A stretch of DNA of 64,000 nt from Polynucleobacter sp. UB-Piko-W3 (GCF_018881635.1 NZ_JACVPY010000002.1:1629795-1693794), one strand, 5' to 3'; counted from the first letter of the stretch, positions 32,749-41,547 are shown. The notes: a model not told the origin generated them from the sequence alone. Translations and numbers: made by a program.

Positions 32749-34330
32749 GTTCAGCTAGACCAATTTCGCTTTTCAATCATCTGGTTCTCCCACCATGTGA
32801 AAACTTTGTTCACAAAATCAACATGCCCTTTGTATGGGATTGATTTGGAAGAAGTATTTGACCGACACAAGGAGTGCGGTAGTTAATGCGTCGGTCATGA
32901 GGCTTGACTGGCACAGGGATGGAACATCCTTGGAGTGCTCGCCACCGCTACATGAAGTGTCCTTTTAAAGGACATTGCTTCTTGGGCATTAAGTAGTCTT
33001 AGTTATTTGTAATCAAACTTCATTTGCTCAGAAATCAAAATATCTTTACTGGTTAGCTCACAAAGTCCCGCGTACTTTGCTAATGGAGTGGGCCCACCCA
33101 TTCCCTCTTCAATCAATCTTTGATTATCAAAAGCAAGCTCAAGGGTTGAAAAGTTTCCATAAGTTTTAATTGCTTTAGCCACAATGCGTCGATTACATTC
33201 ACCAAGAAGCGTTTTAAATTGATCTTTCATCTTAAGGATTTGTTCGTATGACTTTTGCTGATAATTCGTCAGCGGGGGCAAACCTGTTGCCTTAGTTATG
33301 GCTTCATCAATTTCAGCAAAACTTGAGGAATACTTTTCTCCCGCTGAGATATGGTACGAGTCATACTTTAGCTTTGGTTTAGTTAAAAGCAAATAAAGAG
33401 CATCGGCACAATAATCTACTGGAACAACATCAATCTTCTGATCTAAGGCACAAGGGAATGCTTTTAATGCCAGCGCCATTCTAAAAACCCAAAAGATACT
33501 TCCCGACGGCTTACAGCCTAGCTTGGTATGTCCGACAACAATGGATGGCCTAGCAATGACCAAGGATAAATCAGGCAGTTCTTCCTTTAGGCGTTGCTCA
33601 ACTTCATGTTTACTATGCGTGTACTCTAAAAAATGCTGAGTTTTTTTACCGCGGTTATAGCCCTCGGGAACGGGATTTGGTGAATCCAACCCACAAGCCA
33701 TTGCGGTACCAATATGAAGAAATCTTTTTAACTTACTCCGATGACTTAGGCCATGGGCCATATTTAAAACCCCGTCTACATTCGTTGGCCAGATAGAGGG
33801 GTGATTGCCAAAAGAGGCTACTGCGGCAGAGCTAACAACATTTTCAATGGAGCTCAGGCGTGGGTCATCAATCCAACGATTCACAACATTTAAATCACCG
33901 CACAGAATCTGCTCTAACCTAAGTTTTAATAACTGATCTGTTTTAATGCCATGATTTCTGAGTGTGTTAACTAACCTCACCATGCCCTCTTCAGGTTTTG
34001 ATGAGCGAATTAGAAAAATCGCGTCCTCAACTTCACCACGAGCAAAAAGCTTGGCCGTCAAAGCTCCGCCAATAAAACCATTTGCTCCAGTAATTAGTGT
34101 TTTAGGTTGGAAAATCATTAGTGCGACTATCTAATAGAATCCATTAATTCTAATGGGTAGCTCAAAAGTCGCTTAAATCGACGCTTGACCACCACAAGGA
34201 TGTCAAATTGGTTTGTCGTTTTAAACGACATTCCGAGTCAAGGGGAAAGTTGGAAGACCTTGGGAAATGGTGCCTGACCGCGGCTGACACTAGAGATTCT
34301 ATGGACCACATCTAATGTTCGGAGAATTCT
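32701..34330. mobile_element. Putative tRNA-Phe cargo element E2 (reductase)
   Basis: Single-gene unit between tRNA-end copies C (32701) and B (34331), carrying only the NAD-binding reductase gene. The right end (34169-34330) is identical in layout to the sequence directly downstream of the intact tRNA-Phe (39068-39229). Inferred. Confidence 0.5.
33003..34118 (-). CDS. NAD(P)-dependent thioester/acyl-CoA reductase-like protein
   Basis: 371 residues of the extended SDR type. N-terminal nucleotide motif TGANGFIGGALTAKLFARGEVEDAIFLIRSSKPEEG, then LCGDLNV, SSAAVASFG and the catalytic Y-x3-K in EYTHSKHEVEQRL, followed by ARPSIVVGHTKLGCKPSG. This pattern is that of NAD_binding_4/fatty acyl-CoA reductase and polyketide thioester reductase domains. 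Substrate unknown. No carrier protein or synthetase nearby. Confidence 0.83.
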   Translation of the reverse strand: MIFQPKTLITGANGFIGGALTAKLFARGEVEDAIFLIRSSKPEEGMVRLVNTLRNHGIKTDQLLKLRLEQILCGDLNVVNRWIDDPRLSSIENVVSSAAVASFGNHPSIWPTNVDGVLNMAHGLSHRSKLKRFLHIGTAMACGLDSPNPVPEGYNRGKKTQHFLEYTHSKHEVEQRLKEELPDLSLVIARPSIVVGHTKLGCKPSGSIFWVFRMALALKAFPCALDQKIDVVPVDYCADALYLLLTKPKLKYDSYHISAGEKYSSSFAEIDEAITKATGLPPLTNYQQKSYEQILKMKDQFKTLLGECNRRIVAKAIKTYGNFSTLELAFDNQRLIEEGMGGPTPLAKYAGLCELTSKDILISEQMKFDYK

Positions 34331-34375
34331 TGGTGGCCCGGGGCGGAATCGAACCACCGACACAAGGATTTTCAA
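34169..34375. repeat. Left copy of a 207-base direct repeat
   Basis: Matches 39068-39274 with a constant offset of 4899 bases and only scattered substitutions. It includes GTCGCTTAAATCGACGC, TGTCGTTTTAAACGACA (34214-34230) and 45 bases of tRNA-Phe 3' half (34331-34375, copy B). Confidence 0.9.
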
Positions 34376-34583
34376 ATATCCTCCGATAGACCGCTTTCGC
34401 TTTGATTTCAAGGGCTTGAGTCACCAGTCTCGACTTGTCTAAAAAATGTGCGTCCTTGTGCTGGTCAAATTTGGCAATGAAATCAGAATCTTGCGAGGGG
34501 CAATTTTTCTGTGCGCACAGATTGTGTTGCCATACCCTGCCAGTCAACCACCATAGTGTCTTGTAATGTCGTTTAAAACGACA
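34330..34583. repeat. Second copy of the 254-base element-end repeat
   Basis: Matches 26066-26320 with one indel and few substitutions, beginning at the tRNA-end copy B and ending with TGTCGTTTAAAACGACA (34567-34583), the exact reverse complement of the near-palindrome at 34214. The stretch 34119-34624 holds no gene. Confidence 0.88.
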
Positions 34584-34624
34584 CTTTGATCAGTGCCGCT
34601 TAATTTTGTAACTCTTTACTTGGC

Positions 34625-35101
34625 TTAACTGTTTTTCTTAAACCACGCTTTTACGGACTGAAAATTTACAGATCCAACCGTAGTTTCTTTCTTGCCAACT
34701 TTATCTATAAAAATAGTAATTGGCGTCTCCCCCCTCCATTTAGGGTCGATCTCATAGCGCAAACGCTCATCAAGGCTACTGGTTATGTAGTAATTATTTG
34801 CATTGCCTAAATTAGCCTGCCTCAACATCTTGCGAATCATCTCAGGCGAAACATCATCTACCTGAATAAAAACAACCTTAGCATCTTTATCAGACAACAA
34901 AAATTTACTCCATTGCGGCATCTCTTTGACACAAGGGGCACAAGTAACGCCCCAGAAATGAACAGCCATTGGTTTACCATTAGCCAAATTCAATATAGCA
35001 CTCCAGTCACCTTTTTGATAAGGCTTGAGCGAAATCTCATCTGCATTCACAAAAGTGGATATGAATAAAAAAGTAGCAAATACAGTCAGAATCTTTTTCA
35101 C
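34625..35101 (-). CDS. TlpA/thioredoxin-like periplasmic protein
   Basis: 158 residues: signal peptide MKKILTVFATFLFISTFVNA and a thioredoxin fold with the redox pair in HFWGVTCAPCVKEMPQW (CAPC), plus IDPKWRGETPITIFID with the cis-proline. It is likely a periplasmic thiol reductase, perhaps maintaining cysteines of the upstream proteins. Its start overlaps the BNR-protein stop by four bases. Confidence 0.88.
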   Translation of the reverse strand: MKKILTVFATFLFISTFVNADEISLKPYQKGDWSAILNLANGKPMAVHFWGVTCAPCVKEMPQWSKFLLSDKDAKVVFIQVDDVSPEMIRKMLRQANLGNANNYYITSSLDERLRYEIDPKWRGETPITIFIDKVGKKETTVGSVNFQSVKAWFKKNS

Positions 35102-36348
35102 TCAATCTGTCCAATCTTAGTTAGCTGATAACCGTCAGCCCTAGTAAGCCAAGATAAAAATACTTGGTTACCTTGGGAAATCAAAAGGGGATGATCAGAA
35201 TAATCAGCAGTTTTAGAAAGCATCGTTTCTTTTGACCAAGTTTTTCCATCATCACCTGATTGCTTCATCACCACTACTGTATCGTGACCATCAAACTCTT
35301 TCCACACAAGCCATACATTCTTTCCCAATGCCAGAAGATATGGTCTGGAGGTGCTTGCGTCTGCCTTTCCCAAGCGCATAGGCTCAGAATAGGATGCGCC
35401 TTCATTATGGGAGTTTGCATAAAACACTCCGGCTCTATTAGCACCCTGTGTAAACCATGCCGTGTGAATAGTTCCTTGGCTGGAAACCCCTATGGCAGGG
35501 CCATGATGTGGGCAAGCATCTGTTTTCCATCCATCATTAGCAATACGCCTAATCTTGTCAGGACCATTGCTTGAAATAATTTGGGAAGCATGGTCTCGAA
35601 CGCCGCCTGGAAATATCGCCCTATAGATGATGACTGGTTGATTCTTTTGATTCAAACTAACCCCAATTCGACAGCACTCGCAACTATCTTCATTAGCAAT
35701 GCGCTCAGTTTGAAAAGTTCTGCCACTATCAAGAGAGTTTGAATAAGAAATTGAACCCCCTAGTTTCTTTTGCCCACCCTTGTTTGAGGCAGCTACCAGG
35801 CGTTTATCAATCCATGTAATAAAAATGTTCCCGTCTGGACGCATTAAGACCGAAGGAAATCTCTCGCTGGAGCCATTCACAACCAGTGATTCAGGAGCAG
35901 AAAAAGTGGTGCCGCTATCGGTAGATCGAGCCGTATTAATTTGTGCGTTCCACTTAGAGTCTTTGAAAAAAGCATATGCGAGAAATATATTTCCTTTAGC
36001 ATCAGAAACGATTTGTGGGCGAGCGTCTCCACCAGCATCTAAAGACTTGCCGTGCTCAGCCACAACTGTTGGCAAAGAAAATGTTTTGCCCATATCCACT
36101 GATTGAGCAACGGATACTTTTCCACCTGAAGTCCAAGCCAACAATAGCTTGCCATCAGCCTTTAGAAATGGGGTTGCAGCATTTGCACAATCCAAGCCAC
36201 TTCCCTCGCAAGCAGGGGGTTTACCCATACTCATCTTTGACATATGGGCAGAGTGATCCATTTGAGCAAATGCAGAATTAAGCGCGAGCAATCCCAAAGC
36301 ACCCAACAAGAGCGTCTTGAGATTGAGGCGATGATATTTATTCAGCAT
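35098..36348 (-). CDS. Exported BNR-repeat (sialidase-like) protein with Met/His/Cys metal motifs
   Basis: 416 residues with a signal peptide (TLLLGALGLLALNSAFA). Repeated SxDxGxTF Asp-box motifs (SVDMGKTF, STDSGTTF, SLDSGRTF, SGDDGKTW) give a sialidase-like beta propeller. The N-terminus MDHSAHMSKMSMGK is a Met/His cluster, and EDSCECCRIG and DACPHHGP add Cys/His motifs, which suggests a metal-binding role, possibly copper, rather than glycan cleavage. It overlaps the TonB receptor stop by one base (TAATG). Confidence 0.82.
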   Translation of the reverse strand: MLNKYHRLNLKTLLLGALGLLALNSAFAQMDHSAHMSKMSMGKPPACEGSGLDCANAATPFLKADGKLLLAWTSGGKVSVAQSVDMGKTFSLPTVVAEHGKSLDAGGDARPQIVSDAKGNIFLAYAFFKDSKWNAQINTARSTDSGTTFSAPESLVVNGSSERFPSVLMRPDGNIFITWIDKRLVAASNKGGQKKLGGSISYSNSLDSGRTFQTERIANEDSCECCRIGVSLNQKNQPVIIYRAIFPGGVRDHASQIISSNGPDKIRRIANDGWKTDACPHHGPAIGVSSQGTIHTAWFTQGANRAGVFYANSHNEGASYSEPMRLGKADASTSRPYLLALGKNVWLVWKEFDGHDTVVVMKQSGDDGKTWSKETMLSKTADYSDHPLLISQGNQVFLSWLTRADGYQLTKIGQIE

Positions 36349-38552
36349 TAGAAGATGATACGCGCACCAATAGTAATAGCTTGCGGCATACCAGCCTGAT
36401 AACTTGTAGATTGTGTAGCCGAATTGAAAGTAATGTAATTACGATTAAATAAGTTAACAACTGATGCAAAAATAGAAGCTTGTTGAGTTAACTCATAATT
36501 TGCCCTCATGCCAACCACGGCATAAGCAGGCACTGGCAAGCTATGGCTCGTATTCATCCAGGAATTTCCAACATAGCGAACATTAGCCGTAAGACTTACT
36601 TTTGGAATGGGATAGTATGTTATTCCGGCATTACCAATATTTGCTGGTACCCCGCCCACTTGATTTCCAACATAAGGGGCATCACTCGTAGTCGTATAGG
36701 TTAACCAAGTTCTTGTGTACGCATAACCTGCGTCAAACGCCCACTTCGAATTTAAATCATGATGAAACTGTAATTCCACACCTTGGCTCTGTAAATTCTG
36801 GTTATTTGTGTAATAACTAATAGACTTTGACACGCAGTTGCCCGCAGCAGCAGAAAGAGGATTTGCGCCATTAGTAACGCCGCAGAGACTTTGTGCCAAA
36901 GCTACATCTGATGCACTTGTGGAGCTAAGACTATATGTTGCAACAGCATTTCTCACAAAATTATTAAATGCAGTAGCCTGAAAAAAACCTTGTTTCCAGC
37001 GATAGTCAGAACCAAATTCATAACCAGTCATTGTCTCTGGTGTTAAGTAGGGATTTGCAAAAAAATTTCCTCCGCTCGATGAGGCATATGACCTAAGCGT
37101 ATTGTTCATTCCTGGCGCATGGAAAGCTTGATATGCGGCAGACCTCAAGTCCCAGTCCTTAGAAAGCTTATAGAGAAGTCCTAAGGTTGGGCTTAATTGA
37201 GTCTTACTTTGATTTGGAATATTTTGGTAAGACGGATTTGAACCATTTGCACCAGTGTTGTAGTAACTAGGCGTTTGACTGGTCCAGTAATCCACGCGAG
37301 CAGCAAGAGTGGTTTCCAGCGGAATTGCTTCACTTTTTGATTTAACCTGCCCCATTAAGCCGCTAAAGTTTTGTTGCCCTTTTGCATAATTAGTAGTGCT
37401 CAAACCGCCAGTGGTGGTCAAATTGTTCCCCATGTTGGAACCAGAAACATTTCTAACATCAACTGCCGCCACATACTGATCAATTAGACCTTTTGCTTCT
37501 TTGGTGTATTGCACTGATCCACCTAAGGTCGAATACGGATTTTGATAATTGGCACTAATGTATCCAGTTCCCGTAGCAATCAGTGCAGGATTAAGCGAAG
37601 TGCTTACTGCGGCGGCTGAACCATTTTGTTTATTAAAAATAGTATTTTCATAATATAGATTTGCTTGAACTTTAGAGCTATCGTCTATGCGAGTGGTGGT
37701 TCCGCCTGCAAAATTTGAATCTTGCTTAAGATTAGTAGCGAATCCATAGTTGCTGGAGATATCTTGCATTGTGTGATATCCAATTCTAAAAAAACCATCG
37801 GTGCTCTGAGAAGCCTTAAAGTTACCTTGTAGTCGAATATTGGAATTTTTAGACCAAGAGGAATTTTGTCCAGAACTAATATTTGCAGGAGAGGCGGGAT
37901 AAATTGTGGCTATATTTTGATAGCCCTCAGTCCCAAAATAATCGGCTGAAAATCGTAACTGAAGCGAGTCTGATGCGATGATGTCTTTTGAGGCCGAAAC
38001 ATTGCCGGTGCCAAATGCACCATAGCTGGCAGAAATGTCCTGCTGACTATTCTTAGGGTTTTTTGTGTTGACGTTAATGACACCGCCCATTCCATAGTTT
38101 CCCCACAAACTAGAAACGCCTCCTCGAATAAATTCCACGGTATCAATTGAAGATAGTGGCACAAGATTCCACTGTATCGTTCCATAGAAAGCATCATTCA
38201 ATGGAACGCCATCTACCATTACTAAAGTTCTTGAATTACCCAGACCGCGAACGTTAATACTTTGTCCTGTGGGATCCTTCTGGTAATAAGGAACATCATT
38301 TAGCAAAACACCAGGAGTATTTTTTAATACCTGATCAATAGTCTGATCTGGTGATGACTCTATAACCTCTTTAGTTAAGACGGTAGTATTTAATGGAATC
38401 TCATCTAGAGGCGTTCCAGAGCGAGTGGCATTCACAATTACGTTAGCTAACCGCTGATCGTAGTCTGGCGGAGGTGCTATCTGAGCATAGGCTTGAGATA
38501 CCGTTAGAGATACACTCAAAGCTATCGGCGATATTTTTTCTATTAAAGACAT
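36348..38552 (-). CDS. TonB-dependent outer-membrane receptor
   Basis: 734 residues: signal peptide, plug domain (SGTPLDEIPLNTTVLTKEVI and VNVRGLGNSRTLVMVDGVPLNDAFYG) and a 22-strand barrel ending in ITIGARIIF with the terminal Phe typical of barrel insertion. It imports a chelated nutrient with TonB energy. Grouping with DUF2946 and the Met/His protein suggests copper or another metal, but no ligand motif proves it. Confidence 0.92.
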   Translation of the reverse strand: MSLIEKISPIALSVSLTVSQAYAQIAPPPDYDQRLANVIVNATRSGTPLDEIPLNTTVLTKEVIESSPDQTIDQVLKNTPGVLLNDVPYYQKDPTGQSINVRGLGNSRTLVMVDGVPLNDAFYGTIQWNLVPLSSIDTVEFIRGGVSSLWGNYGMGGVINVNTKNPKNSQQDISASYGAFGTGNVSASKDIIASDSLQLRFSADYFGTEGYQNIATIYPASPANISSGQNSSWSKNSNIRLQGNFKASQSTDGFFRIGYHTMQDISSNYGFATNLKQDSNFAGGTTTRIDDSSKVQANLYYENTIFNKQNGSAAAVSTSLNPALIATGTGYISANYQNPYSTLGGSVQYTKEAKGLIDQYVAAVDVRNVSGSNMGNNLTTTGGLSTTNYAKGQQNFSGLMGQVKSKSEAIPLETTLAARVDYWTSQTPSYYNTGANGSNPSYQNIPNQSKTQLSPTLGLLYKLSKDWDLRSAAYQAFHAPGMNNTLRSYASSSGGNFFANPYLTPETMTGYEFGSDYRWKQGFFQATAFNNFVRNAVATYSLSSTSASDVALAQSLCGVTNGANPLSAAAGNCVSKSISYYTNNQNLQSQGVELQFHHDLNSKWAFDAGYAYTRTWLTYTTTSDAPYVGNQVGGVPANIGNAGITYYPIPKVSLTANVRYVGNSWMNTSHSLPVPAYAVVGMRANYELTQQASIFASVVNLFNRNYITFNSATQSTSYQAGMPQAITIGARIIF

Positions 38553-38621
38553 TTACTTCTCCAAACAACAATGCAGCAACGTAGTTGCCAATTACATAGC
38601 TAGGCTATGTCCTAAGAATTT

Positions 38622-38993
38622 TTAGGCTTGTGCTGGAGGTGCCGCTGAGGGCGGAGTTACCCAAACGGTACGGGGTTTGGGTGATTCATAGAAAAGTCTT
38701 GGGAGCATCGCAAAGGTTTGCGGTGCTTTGAAAGTAAGCTTAGTGTTGAATACTGGGGTAATGCTGCTATGTGCTAAGCAATATGGGCAAGGTTGAGTAG
38801 TATCAACTTGATGGGTCTGATCATTAGCCTGAACAGTAACCTGCATTTTGCTTCCATCAACGGAACAAATTTCCATCGAGAAACCATGACCGCCTTTTGC
38901 AAGTGATGCGGCCTGAGAAAGTGCTGGCGCAAGCGCACTCATCGCGATAGCTGCGGCAGCAATCCAATGAACAAGTTTGCGGTTAAATTTCAT
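38622..38993 (-). CDS. DUF2946-like exported protein
   Basis: 123 residues from the ATG at 38993. Signal peptide (LVHWIAAAAIAMSALAPALSQA), then SMEICSVDG and the TQPCPYCLAHS motif; the C-terminus is Pro/Ala-rich. DUF2946 proteins are often encoded next to TonB copper receptors, and the Cys pairs are candidate metal or redox sites. First gene of the operon. Confidence 0.82.
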   Translation of the reverse strand: MKFNRKLVHWIAAAAIAMSALAPALSQAASLAKGGHGFSMEICSVDGSKMQVTVQANDQTHQVDTTQPCPYCLAHSSITPVFNTKLTFKAPQTFAMLPRLFYESPKPRTVWVTPPSAAPPAQA

Positions 38994-39067
38994 CACAAAA
39001 GAATTTTAAGTCATAACTCAAATACCCATGACAACAACCGTCCTTTAAAAGGACGATTTGATAAGCG

Positions 39068-39274
39068 TCGCTTAAATCGACGCTTGACCACCACAAGGAT
39101 GTCAAATTGGTTTGTCGTTTTAAACGACATTCCGAGTCAATGGGAAAGTTGGATGGCCTAGAGAAATGGTGCCAGACCGCGGCTAACACTAGAGATTCTA
39201 TGGACCACTTCTAATGTTCGGAGAATTCTTGGTGGCCCGGGGCGGAATCGAACCACCGACACAAGGATTTTCAA
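39068..39274. repeat. Right copy of the 207-base direct repeat
   Basis: Partner of 34169-34375. It runs from GTCGCTTAAATCGACGC through TGTCGTTTTAAACGACA (39113-39129) to the anticodon loop of the intact tRNA-Phe. Just outside it, CGTCCTTTAAAAGGACG (39039-39055) is the second near-palindrome in inverted orientation. Confidence 0.9.
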
Positions 39275-39305
39275 TCCTCTGCTCTACCGACTGAGCTACC
39301 AGGCC
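39230..39305 (-). tRNA. tRNA-Phe (GAA)
   Basis: A complete 76-base cloverleaf on the minus strand: GGCCTGG acceptor pairing with CCGGGCC, D-arm AGCTCAGTCGGTAGAGC, anticodon loop TTGAAAA with anticodon GAA, T-arm GGTTCGATTCC, and an encoded CCA (39230-39232). Its 3' half is the sequence copied across the island, so it is the integration target. Confidence 0.97.
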
Positions 39306-39351
39306 AAGACTTGGAATTATAGATGAAACTGCATTCTGGCTTGAAAAATGG

Positions 39352-41547
39352 CTAAGCCATAGCTTTTGCCCGAGCTGCATGCAATTTTCTGTAGCTATCG
39401 ATCATCCGGTGGTGCCTATCCAGGCCCTCCAGCTTTAGGTTCGTTGGAGTCAATCCGTAGAAGCGCACGCTACCATCTACCGACCCCATTACGGCATCCA
39501 TTCTCTCATCGCCAAACATCCGGCGAAGGTTGATGATGTAGTCATTAATCTCAAGGTCATCGGCCAGCAAAATCTCCAGTACTGCATTTAGGGCCTGATA
39601 AAACAATCTACGCTCTACTGTGTTGTCGTTATATTGAAGGAAAGCGGCGACTAACTCATGCGTATCATCAAATTGTTTTATTGCTAGGTTAATCAACAAT
39701 TTCAATTCCAAAACTGTTAATTGACCCCAAGGTGTGTTTTCATCAAACTCAATGCCAATCAATGTAGCAATATCGCCATACTCATCGAGCTCGTTATTCT
39801 CTAGGCGCTCAAGCAGCGCACTTAAGCCTGCATTATCAAGCCGATGTAAATTCAAAATATCATTTCGGAACAACAAAGCCTTATTGGTGTTATCCCAAAT
39901 CAGATCCTCTATCGGATAAACCTCAGAATAGCCTGGTACTAAAATTCTGCATGCGATCGCACCTAGCTGATCGTATATCGCTACGTAAGATTCTTTACCT
40001 AGGCGCTTGAGAATATCAAACAAAGTTTTTGCCTCTTGTGCATTAGCGTTTTCGCCATGGCTAGAGAAATCCCATTCAACAAAATCGTAATCTGATTTAG
40101 CGCTAAAGAAACGCCACGATACGATACCGCTTGAATCAATGAAGTGTTCAACAAAGTTGTTTGGCTCAGTCACCGCTTCACTTGCAAAAGTCGGTGGCGG
40201 CAAGTCATTCAAGCCCTCTAAGCTGCGCCCCTGTAGTAATTCGGTCAAACTTCGTTCAAGCGCTACCTCTAAACTTGGATGTGCGCCAAAAGATGCAAAC
40301 ACTCCGCCTGTTCTTGGATTCATTAAAGTAACGCACATCACTGGATAGATGCCACCTAGCGATGCATCTTTTACTAATACTGGAAAGCCCTGTTCTTCTA
40401 AGCCCCGAATGCCTGCCAAAATACTCGGATATTTTTCGAGCACTTTTTGCGGCACGTCAGGCAGCGCGATTTCACCTTCCAGAATTTCACGCTTTACTGC
40501 CCGCTCAAAAATCTCTGATAGGCATTGCACCTGCGCTTCAGCCAGCGTATTGCCAGCACTCATGCCATTACTGACATAAAGATTTTCAACCAAATTAGAT
40601 GGGAAGTAGATCGTTTCGCCATCCGACTGACGAACATACGGCAATGAACAGATGCCACGCTGCGCATTGCCTGAATTCGTATCAATGAGATGTGAACCGC
40701 GCAAATCGCCTTCGGGATTAAAAATTTTCAGGCAGTGTTCATCCAAAATTTCTACTGGTAGCGCATCGTCCTTACCCGGCTTAAACCAGCGCTCATTTGG
40801 ATAATGTACAAATTCAGCTTTAGCAATATCTTCCCCCCAGAATGTACCGGCATAGAAGTGGTTATTACTGAGGCGCTCGATATACTCGCCCAAAGCTGAT
40901 GCCAGCGCGCTTTCTTTTGTAGATCCCTTCCCATTGGTAAAGCACATCGGCGAATGCGCATCACGAATATGTAAGGACCAGACATTAGGAATAATGTTGC
41001 GCCACGAGGCGATTTCAATCTTGATGCCTAACTTAGCTAACACTCCAGTCATATTGGTAATTGTTTGCTCAAGCGGAAGATCTTTTCCGACAATATAGGT
41101 GCTGGCCTCAGAAGCCGGGCTTAAGGTCAATAAGCTCTGCGCATCTGCATCCAGATTCTTTACCTCTTCAATCACAAACTCTGGCCCAGCTTGCACTACT
41201 TTTTTAACTGAACAACGTTCAATGGAGCGCAAAATACCCTTGCGATCACTTGCAGAAATGTCTTCTGGTAATTCAACCTGAATCTTGAAAATCTGTTGAT
41301 ACCGGTTTTCAGGATCAACAATATTATTTTGTGAGAGACGAATATTTTCTGTAGAAATATTGCGAGTCTCGCAATAGAGCTTTACAAAATAAGCGGCGCA
41401 TAAGGCAGAGGATGCTAGAAAATAATCGAAAGGACCGGGCGCAGAACCATCACCCTTATAGCGAATAGGCTGGTCAGCAATCACCGTGAAGTCATCAAAC
41501 TTGGCTTCAAGACGTAGCTTATCGAGAAAGTTGACCTTAATTTCCAT
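39352..41547 (-). CDS. OsmC-YcaO fusion protein
   Basis: 731 residues. Residues 1-140 form an OsmC-like domain (GDGSAPGPFDYFLASSALCAAYFVKLYCETRN), followed by a YcaO ATP-dependent domain (TKESALASALGEYIERLSNNHFY, then CLSEIFERAVKREI and the Glu-rich ATP site) and a TPR-like C-terminal region. YcaO proteins activate amide backbones with ATP; in E. coli YcaO affects ribosomal protein S12 methylthiolation. No RiPP precursor or cyclodehydratase partner lies nearby, so a housekeeping role is likelier. Confidence 0.88.
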   Translation of the reverse strand: MEIKVNFLDKLRLEAKFDDFTVIADQPIRYKGDGSAPGPFDYFLASSALCAAYFVKLYCETRNISTENIRLSQNNIVDPENRYQQIFKIQVELPEDISASDRKGILRSIERCSVKKVVQAGPEFVIEEVKNLDADAQSLLTLSPASEASTYIVGKDLPLEQTITNMTGVLAKLGIKIEIASWRNIIPNVWSLHIRDAHSPMCFTNGKGSTKESALASALGEYIERLSNNHFYAGTFWGEDIAKAEFVHYPNERWFKPGKDDALPVEILDEHCLKIFNPEGDLRGSHLIDTNSGNAQRGICSLPYVRQSDGETIYFPSNLVENLYVSNGMSAGNTLAEAQVQCLSEIFERAVKREILEGEIALPDVPQKVLEKYPSILAGIRGLEEQGFPVLVKDASLGGIYPVMCVTLMNPRTGGVFASFGAHPSLEVALERSLTELLQGRSLEGLNDLPPPTFASEAVTEPNNFVEHFIDSSGIVSWRFFSAKSDYDFVEWDFSSHGENANAQEAKTLFDILKRLGKESYVAIYDQLGAIACRILVPGYSEVYPIEDLIWDNTNKALLFRNDILNLHRLDNAGLSALLERLENNELDEYGDIATLIGIEFDENTPWGQLTVLELKLLINLAIKQFDDTHELVAAFLQYNDNTVERRLFYQALNAVLEILLADDLEINDYIINLRRMFGDERMDAVMGSVDGSVRFYGLTPTNLKLEGLDRHHRMIDSYRKLHAARAKAMA

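Larger units (their letters stand above)
34331..39229. mobile_element. Putative tRNA-Phe cargo element E1 (metal-related TonB operon)
   Basis: The unit next to the intact tRNA-Phe, bounded by the 207-base direct repeat. It carries DUF2946, a TonB receptor, a BNR-repeat protein and a thioredoxin-like protein as one operon. The perfect boundary copies suggest it is the most recent insertion. No integrase is encoded. Confidence 0.6.

Noticed and set aside
26304-39129. CRISPR array made of the 17-base near-palindromes
   Set aside because: The copies are hundreds to thousands of bases apart with genes between them, and there are no cas genes.
18645-39305. Integron cassette array
   Set aside because: Cassettes are punctuated by tRNA 3' ends and terminators, not by attC sites; no IntI gene and no attC-like inverted core sites were seen.
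39352-41547. YcaO gene as part of a RiPP biosynthesis cluster
   Set aside because: No precursor peptide, cyclodehydratase partner, dehydrogenase or exporter nearby; the OsmC-YcaO fusion is found widely as a stand-alone gene.
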